Made by a program: the position numbers and the translations under genes. 64,000 nt of DNA from NCBI RefSeq assembly GCF_024213195.1, contig NZ_JANAVF010000009.1, positions 186,001-250,000 on the forward strand, written 5' to 3'. Below are positions 32,391 through 40,943 of the stretch, in pieces (position 1 is the first letter of the stretch; every line of letters starts with the position of its first letter). This stretch comes from Streptomyces sp. TBY4. Its GTDB lineage: Bacteria > Actinomycetota > Actinomycetes > Streptomycetales > Streptomycetaceae. The notes under the pieces were generated by a model. It was not told where the DNA came from. It did no database searches and saw only the letters and a list, made by a program, of their open reading frames with translations.

Positions 32391-33866
32391 ATGGAGATCA
32401 ACGACCTGACCCCGGCGGAGCGACGCGTATGGGACGCCTTCCCCCGCGGGGAGCGCGTCGACTTTCTCGAGGAACCCGCGGAAACCGGCTCCGGCGGCGC
32501 CGACTGGGGGCCGGAACGGACCGTGCGCGCCGAGGTCCTCACCGCGCTCCTGCTGGGTGGCCCCACCGCCGAAGGCCAGGTCGCCGGACTCAACGTCCGG
32601 GGTGCGCGGATCACCGGCAAGCTGAACCTCAAGTACGCCGTCGTGGAGCACCCGATCCGGCTGCGGGCCTGCTGGTTCGAACGCAAGCCCCTGCTCTACG
32701 GAGCCAAGTTGCGGGTCTTCGTGGCCAACGACTCCACCCTTCCCGGCCTCACCGCGGACACCGTCAGCGTCGAAGTCGCGCTCAAGCTGTCCTGCTGCCG
32801 CATCACCGGGCCGGTTCGCCTCGCGGGTGCACGGATAACCGGCGGGCTCTTCCTCCGGAAGGCGGTCATCGGCATCGCGGGCCCGGCCGAGGAGGGCCAG
32901 GAGCCGGCGCTCCGGTTCAACCACGCCGACATCGGCACCGACGTCATCGCCATGGAACTCACCGTCCACGGCCAGACCCGCATCAACGGCGCGACCGTCG
33001 GCGGCCAGATCAACTTCGACGACGCCCGGCTCCTCGCCCCCGGCGCGACCGCCCTGCACGCCGAGATCCTCACCGTCGGCACCGACCTGCGCGCCATGCG
33101 GCTGGAGGCCCGCGGCCGGGTCAACCTCACCGGCTCCCGGATACCGGGCCAGCTCAACCTCGCCTACGCCCGCCTCATCAACCCCGGCGGGGTCGCCCTG
33201 CGCGCCTCCAGCTGCGTCGCCGGCGAGGTGTGGCTGCGCAACTGCCCGACCATCCAGGGCGGCGTGAACCTGCGCCGCTCCCAGTTCGACCTGCTCCACA
33301 TCACGCCCGAGACCTGGCCGCCGCAGGTCCGCATAGCGGGACTCACCTACCGCGCCCTCAGCCCGCACGTTCCCGCCGAGCAGAGGCTGCCCGTGCTGGA
33401 GCGCGAGGAGTCGGGCTACCTTCCGCACGCCTACGAACAGCTCGCCACGGCCTTCCGGGCGGCGGGCGACGAGGCGGGGGCGCGGACCGTCCTGCTTGCC
33501 AAACTGCGGCGGCACCGCCACACCCTGCCCCGGGCCGCCAGGGTCTGGGGCCTGCTCCAGGACGCCACCGTGGGGTACGGGTTCCGGCCGCTGCGCGCCG
33601 CGGGCTGGCTGCTGGCGCTGCTGATCACGGGGACCGTCGCGTACGGACTCCACCCGCCCCGGGAGCTGAAGCAGGGGGAGGCGCCGGAGTTCAACCCGGT
33701 CTTCTACACGCTCGACCTGATGCTGCCGATCATCGGCTTCGGGCAGGAGGGGCCGTTCGCGCCGGACGGCTGGCTCCAGTGGCTGTCGTACCTGCTGATC
33801 GTGACCGGCTGGATCCTCGCCACGACGACCGCGGCGGGCGTCAGCCGGTCACTGCAACGGCAGTAG
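32391..33866 (+). CDS. Membrane-anchored protein with pentapeptide/bactofilin-like beta-helix
   Basis: 491 residues. Residues about 60-315 are a repetitive beta-rich region with recurring hydrophobic-polar strands (GLNVRGARITGKLNLKYAVV, RITGPVRLAGARITGGLFLR, TVGGQINFDDARLLAPGATA, GSRIPGQLNLAYARLINPGG), suggesting a right-handed beta-helix. After a helical linker (YLPHAYEQLATAFRAAGDEA), residues about 400-491 contain two transmembrane helices (AAGWLLALLITGTVAYGLHP and WLSYLLIVTGWILATTTAAG). Streptomyces databases often call such proteins 'oxidoreductase' without catalytic evidence; I see no cofactor motif. Function unknown. Confidence 0.75.
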   Translation: MEINDLTPAERRVWDAFPRGERVDFLEEPAETGSGGADWGPERTVRAEVLTALLLGGPTAEGQVAGLNVRGARITGKLNLKYAVVEHPIRLRACWFERKPLLYGAKLRVFVANDSTLPGLTADTVSVEVALKLSCCRITGPVRLAGARITGGLFLRKAVIGIAGPAEEGQEPALRFNHADIGTDVIAMELTVHGQTRINGATVGGQINFDDARLLAPGATALHAEILTVGTDLRAMRLEARGRVNLTGSRIPGQLNLAYARLINPGGVALRASSCVAGEVWLRNCPTIQGGVNLRRSQFDLLHITPETWPPQVRIAGLTYRALSPHVPAEQRLPVLEREESGYLPHAYEQLATAFRAAGDEAGARTVLLAKLRRHRHTLPRAARVWGLLQDATVGYGFRPLRAAGWLLALLITGTVAYGLHPPRELKQGEAPEFNPVFYTLDLMLPIIGFGQEGPFAPDGWLQWLSYLLIVTGWILATTTAAGVSRSLQRQ

Positions 33867-33873
33867 CGGGCCC

Positions 33874-34545
33874 TCAGGCGGCCTTGGCCTTGGTCGCGTA
33901 CATGTCCACGTACTCCTGGCCGGAGAGCCGCATGACCTCGGCCATCACGGAGTCGGTGACGGCGCGCAGCACGTAGCGGTCGCGGTCCATGCCCTCGTAC
34001 CGGGAGAACTCCATCGCCTCGCCGAACCGGACCGTGACCCGGCCCGGGCGCGGCATGCCGGCGCCACCGGGCTGGATCTTGTCGGTGCCGATCATCGCGA
34101 AGGGGACCACGGGCGCCCCGGTCATCAGGGTCAGGCGGGCGATGCCGGTGCGGCCCCGGTAGAGACGGCCGTCGGGGGAGCGGGTGCCCTCGGGGTAGAT
34201 GCCGAAGACCTTGCCCTCTTCGAGGATCCGGCGGCCGGTCATCAGGGCGGCGACGCCGCCGTTGGCCCCGTCGCGGTCCACCGGGATCATGCCCGAACCG
34301 CTGAAGAACCAGGCCATGGCCCGGCCCTTGATGCCCTTGCCGGTGACGTACTCGTCCTTGCCGATGAAGTGGACCGTGCGGTCGCACACCAGCGGCAGGA
34401 TCATCGAGTCGATGAAGGTGAGGTGGTTGCCCGCGAGGATCACCGGCCCGGTGCCCGGAATGTTCTCGATGCCCTCGACGCGAGTGCGGAACATCAGGCG
34501 CATGACGGGTCCGACAGTGGCTTTGATCAGGCGCGTACGGAACAA
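33874..34545 (-). CDS. 1-acylglycerol-3-phosphate acyltransferase-like protein (PlsC family)
   Basis: 223 residues. The acyltransferase HX4D motif is present (ILAGNHLTFIDSMILPLVCD), with FFSGSGMIPVDRDG, the substrate motif GIYPEGTRSPDGRLYRG and GAPVVPFAMIGTDK. It transfers acyl groups to lysophosphatidate or a related lysophospholipid at the inner face of the membrane. A second or third copy of PlsC is common in Streptomyces, so the exact acceptor is uncertain. It diverges from the glycerophosphodiesterase gene, another phospholipid-related enzyme. Confidence 0.88.
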   Translation of the reverse strand: MFRTRLIKATVGPVMRLMFRTRVEGIENIPGTGPVILAGNHLTFIDSMILPLVCDRTVHFIGKDEYVTGKGIKGRAMAWFFSGSGMIPVDRDGANGGVAALMTGRRILEEGKVFGIYPEGTRSPDGRLYRGRTGIARLTLMTGAPVVPFAMIGTDKIQPGGAGMPRPGRVTVRFGEAMEFSRYEGMDRDRYVLRAVTDSVMAEVMRLSGQEYVDMYATKAKAA

Positions 34546-34809
34546 CGTGGGCCCTCCGGCATCGAAAAGCTAGGGTTCTCGCACCCACCACACGGCGGTA
34601 GTGCAGGTGAGGACGATACTCGCGGGTCCGCTCTGATCGCACATCGGGTTCACGACGTGGATACGCAGTGTTGACGTGCGTTTCCGCCGTGTTCCGCCCG
34701 CACACCCCCGCGCGCCACCGGCGCTTGCCTACCATCGGCACGCGGATTCGGGTCGCAGGCCCCGGAGATCCCGGGACGCCCGCCCCTTGTCCGGTGGGGA
34801 GTGGCACTC

Positions 34810-35985
34810 ATGACACAGGGTGGGGCAGCGCGGCGCACGGTACTGGGCGCGGCCGTCGTCGCGGCGGGCGGAGCCTTCGGCACACTCGCGGCGGGCGGCA
34901 CGGCGGCCGCGGCGGCGGAGAACGGCCGCGGGGGAGGCGCGGGAGGCGGTTTCCGGGACCTGCCGGTGCCGACGGTCATCGGACACCGGGGAGCCAGCGG
35001 CTACCGGCCCGAGCACACGCTCGCGTCCTACCAGCTCGCGCTCGACCTCGGCGCCGACGTCGTCGAACAGGACCTCGTGCCCACCCGGGACGGCCACCTG
35101 GTGTGCCGCCACGAGAACGAGATCGGCGGCACGACGGACGTCGCCGACCACCTGGAGTTCGCCTCCCGGAAGACGACCAGGACGGTCGACGGGGTCCCGG
35201 TCACGGGCTGGTTCACCGAGGACTTCACCCTCGCCGAGCTGAAGACCCTGCGCGCGAAGGAGCGCATCCCCGCCCTCCGGCAGCGCAACACGCTCTACGA
35301 CGGCCGCTGGGAGATCCCCACCTTCGAAGAGGTGCTCCGCTGGGCCGACCGCGAGGGCCGGCGGCGCGGGAAGCGCGTGTGGCTGCACGTGGAGACCAAG
35401 CACCCCAGCTACTTCCGCGGCCTGGGCCTCGGCCTGGAAGAGCCCCTCGCGAAGCTGCTGCGCCGCTACGGGCGCGACGGCCGGGGCGCCCCGGTCTTCC
35501 TGCAGTCCTTCGAACCCTCCAGCATCCAGCGGCTCTCCCGGCTGGTCTCCAGCCCGCGCGTGGTGCTGCTCTCCGCGGCGGGCACCCGACCGTGGGACTT
35601 CGAACTGGCCAAGGACCCCCGGACGGTCGCCGATCTGGTCAAGCCCGAGGGGCTGCAGTGGATCGCCGGCTTCGCCCAGGGCATCGGGCCGACCATGGAC
35701 CTGATCCTGCCGCGCGATGCCGCGGGCAAGCTCGGCGCCCCGACCACCCTGGTCGCGGACGCCCACGCGCGGGGGCTGATCCTGCACCCCTACACCGCGC
35801 GCAACGAGAACAACTTCCTGCCGGCCGACTTCCGCAAGGGCACCGACCCGACGGCCTACGGGGACGCCTTCGGCGCCTTCAAGGCCTACTTCGAGCAGGG
35901 CATCGACGGCATCTTCACCGACCACCCCGACACCGGGCTGCTCGCGGCGGAGGCCTTCCGCCCCGGCCGCGGCGTCAACGGCTGA
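34810..35985 (+). CDS. Secreted glycerophosphodiester phosphodiesterase
   Basis: 391 residues with a twin-arginine signal (AARRTVLGAAVVAAGGAFGT) leading to an alanine-rich cleavage region. The catalytic domain has VIGHRGASGYRPEHTLASYQ (active-site His and Arg), DVVEQDLVPTRDGHLVCRHE (Glu/Asp metal ligands) and GIDGIFTDHPDTGLLAAEAF. It releases glycerol-3-phosphate from deacylated phospholipids outside the cell. ATG 34810 is chosen over GTG 34801 because GGGGAG at 34795-34800 would be 9 nt upstream. A long hairpin follows the stop. Confidence 0.9.
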   Translation: MTQGGAARRTVLGAAVVAAGGAFGTLAAGGTAAAAAENGRGGGAGGGFRDLPVPTVIGHRGASGYRPEHTLASYQLALDLGADVVEQDLVPTRDGHLVCRHENEIGGTTDVADHLEFASRKTTRTVDGVPVTGWFTEDFTLAELKTLRAKERIPALRQRNTLYDGRWEIPTFEEVLRWADREGRRRGKRVWLHVETKHPSYFRGLGLGLEEPLAKLLRRYGRDGRGAPVFLQSFEPSSIQRLSRLVSSPRVVLLSAAGTRPWDFELAKDPRTVADLVKPEGLQWIAGFAQGIGPTMDLILPRDAAGKLGAPTTLVADAHARGLILHPYTARNENNFLPADFRKGTDPTAYGDAFGAFKAYFEQGIDGIFTDHPDTGLLAAEAFRPGRGVNG

Positions 35986-36006
35986 CCGGAGCTTCTCGTA
36001 CGAGTG

Positions 36007-36041
36007 GGCCGTGCCCGGCGGGGAAACCGCCCGGCACGGCC
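36007..36041 (+). terminator. Hairpin after the glycerophosphodiesterase gene
   Basis: GGCCGTGCCCGGCGG (36007-36021) pairs with CCGCCCGGCACGGCC (36027-36041) with one mismatch and a GGAAA loop, 21 nt after the stop. It is a likely terminator without U-tract. Confidence 0.65.
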
Positions 36042-36058
36042 TTCGCGTCCCGCCCGGC

Positions 36059-36634
36059 ATGGACCTGCTGAAGGCTGATCTCCCCGACCTCCCCGACCTC
36101 CCCGACCTACTCGAAACGCTCCGCCCGCTGCTCGCGGCCGAAGCCGCCGCCGAGACCGCCGGCACCGGGGTGGACGCCGACGATGTGGAACAAGCCGTCT
36201 GGGTCAGGCTGCTGGAGCACCGGCGCATCCCCGCGGAGCCCGCCGACTGGCTGCGGCGGGCGGTGCGCGGGGAGGGCCGGCGGGCGCGGCGGCGGGCCCG
36301 GCGCGAAGTCCCGTACGGCCACCGCCACCACGCGGCGGGCGACGGGCCCGGCACGGGAACCCGTACCAGCACGGGTGCGGAACCGGAAGACGCCCTCCTG
36401 CACGGCGAGGAGAACCGGGCCCTCCGATCGGCGGTCGCCCGATTGCCCGGAAGGTGTCCGGAGCTCATGAGGGCACTTCTTTCGCCCAGGGACCTCACTT
36501 ACCGTGAAATCGCAGGAGAGTTGGGTATCTCACAAGGAAGTTTGGGGCCCGTCCGTTCCCGTTGCCTGGGATGTCTGCGCAGAATGCTGGCCGTAGAGGT
36601 TGCGGCTCCCGCCCTGCGGGGAATGGAGCGGTAG
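36059..36634 (+). CDS. Sigma-70-family-like protein (ECF-type regions 2 and 4)
   Basis: 191 residues from ATG 36059. Unusual N-terminus with three DLP repeats (DLPDLPDLPDLL). Residues about 45-70 (ADDVEQAVWVRLLEHRRIPA) resemble sigma region 2, and about 130-180 (LPGRCPELMRALLSPRDLTY, REIAGELGISQGSLGPVRSR, CLGCLRRML) resemble region 4 helix-turn-helix. The linker is long, arginine/glycine-rich. No anti-sigma gene is adjacent. It may be a divergent sigma factor or a sigma-like DNA-binding protein. Confidence 0.72.
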   Translation: MDLLKADLPDLPDLPDLLETLRPLLAAEAAAETAGTGVDADDVEQAVWVRLLEHRRIPAEPADWLRRAVRGEGRRARRRARREVPYGHRHHAAGDGPGTGTRTSTGAEPEDALLHGEENRALRSAVARLPGRCPELMRALLSPRDLTYREIAGELGISQGSLGPVRSRCLGCLRRMLAVEVAAPALRGMER

Positions 36635-36671
36635 ACCAACAGGCCACCAGGTGAGCGGGAGGCATGCGCAC

Positions 36672-37178
36672 ATGGGCATGAGCGTGACCATTTCGGCGGC
36701 AACTGCCGAGGATGCCGAGCAGATCATCAAGCTGCAGTATCTGGCGTTCCAGAGCGAGGCCGAGCTGTACGGCAACTACCGCATCCAGCCGCTCACCCAG
36801 TCCCTGGACTCCCTCAAGGCAGAGCTGGCCTCGGACACCGTTCTGGTGGCCCGGCTCGGCGAGGAGATCGTCGGAGCCGTGCGCGGCACCGTCGACGAGG
36901 AGGGCACCGGCAAGATCGCAAAGCTCTGCGTGCACCCCCGGCTCCAGGGCCACGGCCTCGGCGCCCGGCTGCTGAGCGCGGTCGAGACGGCCCTGTCGGG
37001 GAACGACGCGACCACCCGCTTCCGGCTGTTCACCGGCCACAAGAGCGAGTCGAACCTGCGGCTCTACCGCAAGGCCGGCTACACCCAGGTCGGCGGGCGC
37101 ACGGCGTCCGACGGCGTCCGCCTGGTGATCCTGGAGAAGGAGGCCAAGGAGGCCACCGACTTCGCGGTCAGCGCCTAG
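36672..37178 (+). CDS. GNAT-family N-acetyltransferase
   Basis: 168 residues from ATG 36672, with GGGAGG 8 nt upstream. ATAEDAEQIIKLQYLAFQSE at the N-terminus, GKIAKLCVHPRLQGHGLGAR for acetyl-CoA binding (QGHGLG) and TGHKSESNLRLYRKAGYTQV (asparagine-leucine and Y-x-K-x-G motif) make a compact, complete domain. Substrate unknown. A second ATG (36678) is possible. Confidence 0.85.
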   Translation: MGMSVTISAATAEDAEQIIKLQYLAFQSEAELYGNYRIQPLTQSLDSLKAELASDTVLVARLGEEIVGAVRGTVDEEGTGKIAKLCVHPRLQGHGLGARLLSAVETALSGNDATTRFRLFTGHKSESNLRLYRKAGYTQVGGRTASDGVRLVILEKEAKEATDFAVSA

Positions 37179-37188
37179 CGCCCAGCGC

Positions 37189-37635
37189 CTAGCGCTTCGC
37201 GCGGAGCCAGAGCATCCCGGTGATCGGAAGGATCACCGGGATGAACAGGTACCCCATCCCGAAGTCCGACCACACGGTCGCGTCGGGGAAGGCCTCGGGC
37301 CGCACCAGCGTCCAGGTGCCCACGACGAGTACGCCGGCCAGCTCGGCGGCGCAGCAGATCCGCGCCGCCTTGCGGGCCGTCTCCCCGCCGCGCACCAGCG
37401 AGTACGTGATGAAGGCGTAGACGAAGGCGGCCAGGGCCGACAGCGAGTACGCGAGCGGCGCCCGGTCGAACTCGGTGGAGATCTGGTAGATCGAGCGCGA
37501 GACCGCGCCGACGGTGATCACTCCGTAGAACCAGACCAGCAGCACCCCGGGCCCGGTCACCAGCTGCTTGCGCCCGGCCTGCGGGGTGGCGGCGGTGGCG
37601 TCCGCGCCCGTGGCGTCCGTGTCGGTATCAGGCAC
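37189..37635 (-). CDS. Four-helix membrane protein
   Basis: 148 residues with a polar N-terminal tail (TDTDATGADATAATPQAGRK) and four transmembrane helices (GVLLVWFYGVITVGAVSRSI, AYSLSALAAFVYAFITYSLV, ICCAAELAGVLVVGTWTLVR, FGMGYLFIPVILPITGMLWL). No motif is recognised. Its start overlaps the end of the upstream membrane gene (37628-37635), so the pair is translationally coupled and may form one complex. Confidence 0.78.
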   Translation of the reverse strand: MPDTDTDATGADATAATPQAGRKQLVTGPGVLLVWFYGVITVGAVSRSIYQISTEFDRAPLAYSLSALAAFVYAFITYSLVRGGETARKAARICCAAELAGVLVVGTWTLVRPEAFPDATVWSDFGMGYLFIPVILPITGMLWLRAKR

Positions 37636-37996
37636 CGGTGTTTCCCCAGATGTCGTAGAGCCGTACTTCGAGCACGGCGAGGACGAACGCTCCCGCGGCC
37701 ACCGTCACCGAGCCCCATTTGGTCCGCTCGCTCAGCGAGAGGAATCCCGCCGCCGGGATGGTCGCGAAGGCGCCCACCAGGTAGGCCACGAACAGCACCG
37801 TGCCCTGCCCGGGCTCCTCGCCCCGGCCCAGCTGGACCAGGCCGACCACCAGCTGGGCCAGGACCAGCACGGTCACCACGGCCATGCCGATGAAGTGCCA
37901 GTCCTTGGTCGGCTGGTCCCGCCAGGCGGCGAAACCGCACCAGGCGGCGAGGGCGAGTGCGGCCGCGCCGATGGCGACCGTCAGGGCGTCGAGCAT
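37628..37996 (-). CDS. Integral membrane protein, coupled to the 37189 gene
   Basis: 122 residues with about four helices (ALTVAIGAAALALAAWCGFA, WHFIGMAVVTVLVLAQLVVG, VLFVAYLVGAFATIPAAGFL, VTVAAGAFVLAVLEVRLYDI). Conserved-looking but without assigned function. The downstream gene begins 8 nt before its stop. Confidence 0.78.
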   Translation of the reverse strand: MLDALTVAIGAAALALAAWCGFAAWRDQPTKDWHFIGMAVVTVLVLAQLVVGLVQLGRGEEPGQGTVLFVAYLVGAFATIPAAGFLSLSERTKWGSVTVAAGAFVLAVLEVRLYDIWGNTGA

Positions 37997-38063
37997 GCAG
38001 CGAGGGTATTACGGGCCGAAAGACCCGATGCGCGCACCCCTGCCCGGGAGCTTTGCTTGAAGC

Positions 38064-38735
38064 ATGAAGCTGCAAGGGAAGCACGGCCCGCATTTCGACG
38101 CGCTGCTGTTCGACAACGACGGCACGCTCATCTCCTCGATGGAGTCGGTGCACCGCTGCTGGACCCGCTGGGCCCGGGAGTACGGGATCACCGAGGAGGC
38201 CTTCGCCGCGGTGGAACTCCACGGCCGCCCGGCCGCGGAGATCATCGCCGACCTCCTGCCCGAGGACGTACGGGCCGGGGCGCTCGCCCGGATCGAGGCC
38301 CTGGAGGTCGAGGACGTGGCGGGCGGGGTGGTCCTGCTCCCCGGTACCAAGGAGCTGCTCTCGGCCCTTCCCGCCGGCCACTGGGCTGTGGTCACCTCCG
38401 CGACCCGGCCGCTGGCCGAGGCCCGGCTGCGGGAGGTCGGCGTCGACTTCCCGGAGATGGTGGCCGCCGACGACATCACCCGCGGCAAGCCCGACCCGGA
38501 GCCCTTCCTGCTGGCGGCCGCCCGCCTCGGCGTGGACCCGGCCCGCTGCGCGGTCTTCGAGGACGCCCCCGCCGGCCTGTCCGCGGGCCGCGCCGCCGGG
38601 ATGACCACCGTGGCCTTGACCACAACGCACCCGGCCGCGGAGCTCGACGCGGACGTGGTCGTACGGGACCTCTCGGCCGTGTCCGTGCTGGTCGGAGCCG
38701 ATGGCGTGGAGATCGAGACGGACGATCGGCCCTGA
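38064..38735 (+). CDS. HAD-family phosphatase (beta-phosphoglucomutase/sugar phosphatase-like)
   Basis: 223 residues. HAD motif I in DALLFDNDGTLISSMESVHR, a helical C1 cap, motif II in WAVVTSATRPLAEARLREVG, the lysine of motif III in DITRGKPDPEPFLLAAARLG and motif IV in CAVFEDAPAGLSAGRAAGMT. This arrangement fits sugar-phosphate phosphatases or phosphoglycolate phosphatases; the exact substrate is not determinable. Single gene, upstream of the met leader region. Confidence 0.87.
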   Translation: MKLQGKHGPHFDALLFDNDGTLISSMESVHRCWTRWAREYGITEEAFAAVELHGRPAAEIIADLLPEDVRAGALARIEALEVEDVAGGVVLLPGTKELLSALPAGHWAVVTSATRPLAEARLREVGVDFPEMVAADDITRGKPDPEPFLLAAARLGVDPARCAVFEDAPAGLSAGRAAGMTTVALTTTHPAAELDADVVVRDLSAVSVLVGADGVEIETDDRP

Positions 38736-38821
38736 CCGCTGGTGTCCGGTATGCGGCCGAAATCCGTCCGCTATTCGGACATCTTTGATCGGTGACGGGG
38801 AACGTCTGGTTTACTGGGCCC

Positions 38822-38908
38822 ATGACCACGACGAGCAGCCGCACCCTTGCGACCGAGGCGACGATGACGCCCGGTGCTCGTTGTATGTGTCGAATGCGCG
38901 CCTTCTGA
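38822..38908 (+). CDS. Putative leader peptide of the metNIQ operon
   Basis: A 28-codon ORF, MTTTSSRTLATEATMTPGAR followed by CMCRMRAF and TGA. It lies about 200 bp upstream of metN. The Arg-Cys-Met-Cys-Arg-Met run uses codons rare in this genome (CGT TGT ATG TGT CGA ATG). TTTACT at 38810-38815 lies 6 bp before the ATG, suggesting a leaderless start. The layout matches leader-peptide attenuators that sense sulfur amino acids; cysteine-rich leaderless attenuators are known in mycobacteria. An internal ATG at 38864 could give a 14-residue version. Confidence 0.6.
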   Translation: MTTTSSRTLATEATMTPGARCMCRMRAF

Positions 38909-38922
38909 GGGCCCCTTCCCCA

Positions 38923-39028
38923 GGTCTCACGCCCCGAAGCGAGACCGGCCGAGCCGCTCCCGGCACCCCCGTGTGAACCCGGACCGCTCCTGCCCCGCGC
39001 ACGCGCCGAAGCCATCGTTTTCTGATGG
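38923..39028 (+). promoter_or_regulatory. Candidate attenuator region between leader peptide and metN
   Basis: Short inverted repeats follow the leader ORF: GGTCTC (38923-38928) with GAGACC (38941-38946), and CCATC (39012-39016) with GATGG (39024-39028) around a T-rich loop. They could form alternative hairpins whose choice depends on ribosome stalling in the leader. No classical SAM riboswitch pattern was recognised. Confidence 0.4.
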
Positions 39029-39109
39029 TTCGACCCGTATCGCGTCCCCAGATGTTTGCCCCGTGCCCGGCACCCGCTGCGCCGCGCACTCGACAGCGAC
39101 GGAAATCCT

Positions 39110-40177
39110 GTGATCACCACATCGGGCCTCACGAAGGTCTACCAGTCCCGTGGCCGAGAGGTCACCGCCCTGGACGGCGTCGACCTGCACGTCCGCCAGG
39201 GCGAGGTCTACGGAGTCATCGGCCAGAGCGGCGCCGGAAAGTCCTCCCTGATCCGCTGCGTGAACCTGCTCGAGCGCCCCACCTCCGGCACCGTGTCCGT
39301 CGACGGCGTCGACCTCACCGCCCTCGCCGGCCGGGGCCGCCGCGCCGGCAAGGAGCTCCGCGAGGCCCGCAGCCGCATCGGCATGGTCTTCCAGCACTTC
39401 AACCTGCTGTCCTCGCGCACCGTTCAGGGCAACGTCGAACTGCCCCTGGAGATCCTCGGGGTCTCCGGCCGCGAGCGCTCCCGCAAGGCCGCCGAGCTGC
39501 TCGACCTCGTCGGTCTCGCCGACAAGGCCAAGTCCTACCCCGGTCAGCTCTCCGGCGGCCAGAAGCAGCGCGTCGGCATCGCCCGCGCCCTGGCCGGCGA
39601 CCCCAAGGTGCTGCTCTCCGACGAGGCCACCAGCGCCCTGGACCCCGAGACCACCCGCCAGATCCTCCAGCTGCTGCGCGACCTCAACCGCCAGCTGGGC
39701 CTGACCGTGCTGCTCATCACGCACGAGATGGACGTGGTCAAGTCCGTCTGCGACTCGGCCGCCCTCATGCGCAGCGGCCGGATCGTCGAGGCCGGTACCG
39801 TCACCGAGCTGCTGGCCACTCCGGGATCCGAGCTCGCCCACGAACTGTTCCCGCTGACCGGGTCCGCGACCACCGCGGAGCACACGGTCATCGACGTCAC
39901 CTTCCACGGCGAGACCGCGACCCAGCCGGTCATCTCCCAGCTGGCCCGCACCTACAACATCGACATATCGATTCTCGGCGCCGCGATGGACACCGTCGCC
40001 GGCCGGCAGATCGGCCGCATGCGCATCGAACTGCCCGGCCGCTACGAGGACAACGTCGTGCCCGTCGGCTTCCTGCGCGAGCAGGGCCTGCAGGTGGACG
40101 TGGTGGAAGCGGACGTCGAGGCCGACGTCGACGTGGACGGCGAACTGGCCGAGCTGGTCAAGGATGGTGCGAAGTGA
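39110..40177 (+). CDS. metN: Methionine ABC transporter ATP-binding protein
   Basis: 355 residues from GTG 39110 (MITTSGLTKVYQSRGREVTA after initiation with Met). Walker A in GVIGQSGAGKSSLIRCVNLL, Q-loop in RIGMVFQHFNLLSSRTVQGN, ABC signature LSGGQKQRVGIARALAGDPK, Walker B in VLLSDEATSALDPETTRQIL, H-loop in LLITHEMDVVKSVCDSAALM. The C-terminal part (FHGETATQPVISQLARTYNI, IDISILGAAMDTVAGRQIGR) is the NIL regulatory domain through which methionine inhibits its own uptake. It is coupled to metI by a 4-nt overlap. The open frame extends to 39056, but that N-terminus is not family-like. Confidence 0.95.
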   Translation: MITTSGLTKVYQSRGREVTALDGVDLHVRQGEVYGVIGQSGAGKSSLIRCVNLLERPTSGTVSVDGVDLTALAGRGRRAGKELREARSRIGMVFQHFNLLSSRTVQGNVELPLEILGVSGRERSRKAAELLDLVGLADKAKSYPGQLSGGQKQRVGIARALAGDPKVLLSDEATSALDPETTRQILQLLRDLNRQLGLTVLLITHEMDVVKSVCDSAALMRSGRIVEAGTVTELLATPGSELAHELFPLTGSATTAEHTVIDVTFHGETATQPVISQLARTYNIDISILGAAMDTVAGRQIGRMRIELPGRYEDNVVPVGFLREQGLQVDVVEADVEADVDVDGELAELVKDGAK

Positions 40178-40842
40178 CCTGGTCCGAAATGCAGCCGCTG
40201 CTCACGCAGGGCACCTTCGACACCCTCTACATGGTGCTGTGGTCCGCCCTGGTGACGATCGTGGGCGGCCTGCCCATCGGCATCCTGCTGGTCCTGACCG
40301 ACAAGGGCGGCCTGCTCCAGAACCGAGCGGTCAACAAGGTCCTCGGCGTGATCGTGAACATCGGCCGCTCGCTGCCGTTCATCATCCTGCTGATCTTCCT
40401 GATTCCGGTCACCACGGCGATCGTCGGCACCTTCATCGGCCCCACCGCCATGATCGTCCCGCTCGCCATCGGCGCCATCCCCTTCTTCGCCCGGCTCGTC
40501 GAGACCGCCGTCCGCGAGGTGGACCACGGCCTGATCGAAGCCGTCGAGTCCATGGGCGGCGGCATCCCGACCCTCGTCGGCAAGGTGCTCCTCCCGCAGG
40601 CGCTGCCCTCGCTGATCGCGGCCGTCACCACCACCGTGATCACCCTGATCGGCTACTCGGCCATGGCCGGCGCCGTCGGCGGCGAAGGCCTCGGATCCAA
40701 GGCCATCACGTACGGCTTCCAGCGGTTCGAGACCGGCTTCATGATCGCCACCGTCGTGGTGCTGATCGTGCTCGTCACGGTGATCCAGCTGCTCGGCGAC
40801 GGCGTGGTACGCCTCCTCGCGCGCCGCGGTCGGACAGCCTGA
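40174..40842 (+). CDS. metI: Methionine ABC transporter permease
   Basis: 222 residues from GTG 40174. About five membrane helices (TLYMVLWSALVTIVGGLPIG, FIILLIFLIPVTTAIVGTFI, MIVPLAIGAIPFFARLVETA) and the cytoplasmic coupling EAA-like loop (DHGLIEAVESMGGGIPTLVG, with LPQALPSLIAAVTTTVITLI). Such permeases form a homodimer with MetN2. The GTG overlaps the metN stop. Confidence 0.95.
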   Translation: MTWSEMQPLLTQGTFDTLYMVLWSALVTIVGGLPIGILLVLTDKGGLLQNRAVNKVLGVIVNIGRSLPFIILLIFLIPVTTAIVGTFIGPTAMIVPLAIGAIPFFARLVETAVREVDHGLIEAVESMGGGIPTLVGKVLLPQALPSLIAAVTTTVITLIGYSAMAGAVGGEGLGSKAITYGFQRFETGFMIATVVVLIVLVTVIQLLGDGVVRLLARRGRTA

Positions 40843-40943
40843 ACCGGCCCGAGCCGGACATTCATCAACTTTTCCCAAGAAAGCCCGCACTTGTCGTGCT
40901 TGGGCCGTCATCCACACAGCAAGACGCAAGAAAGGCACTCTTC

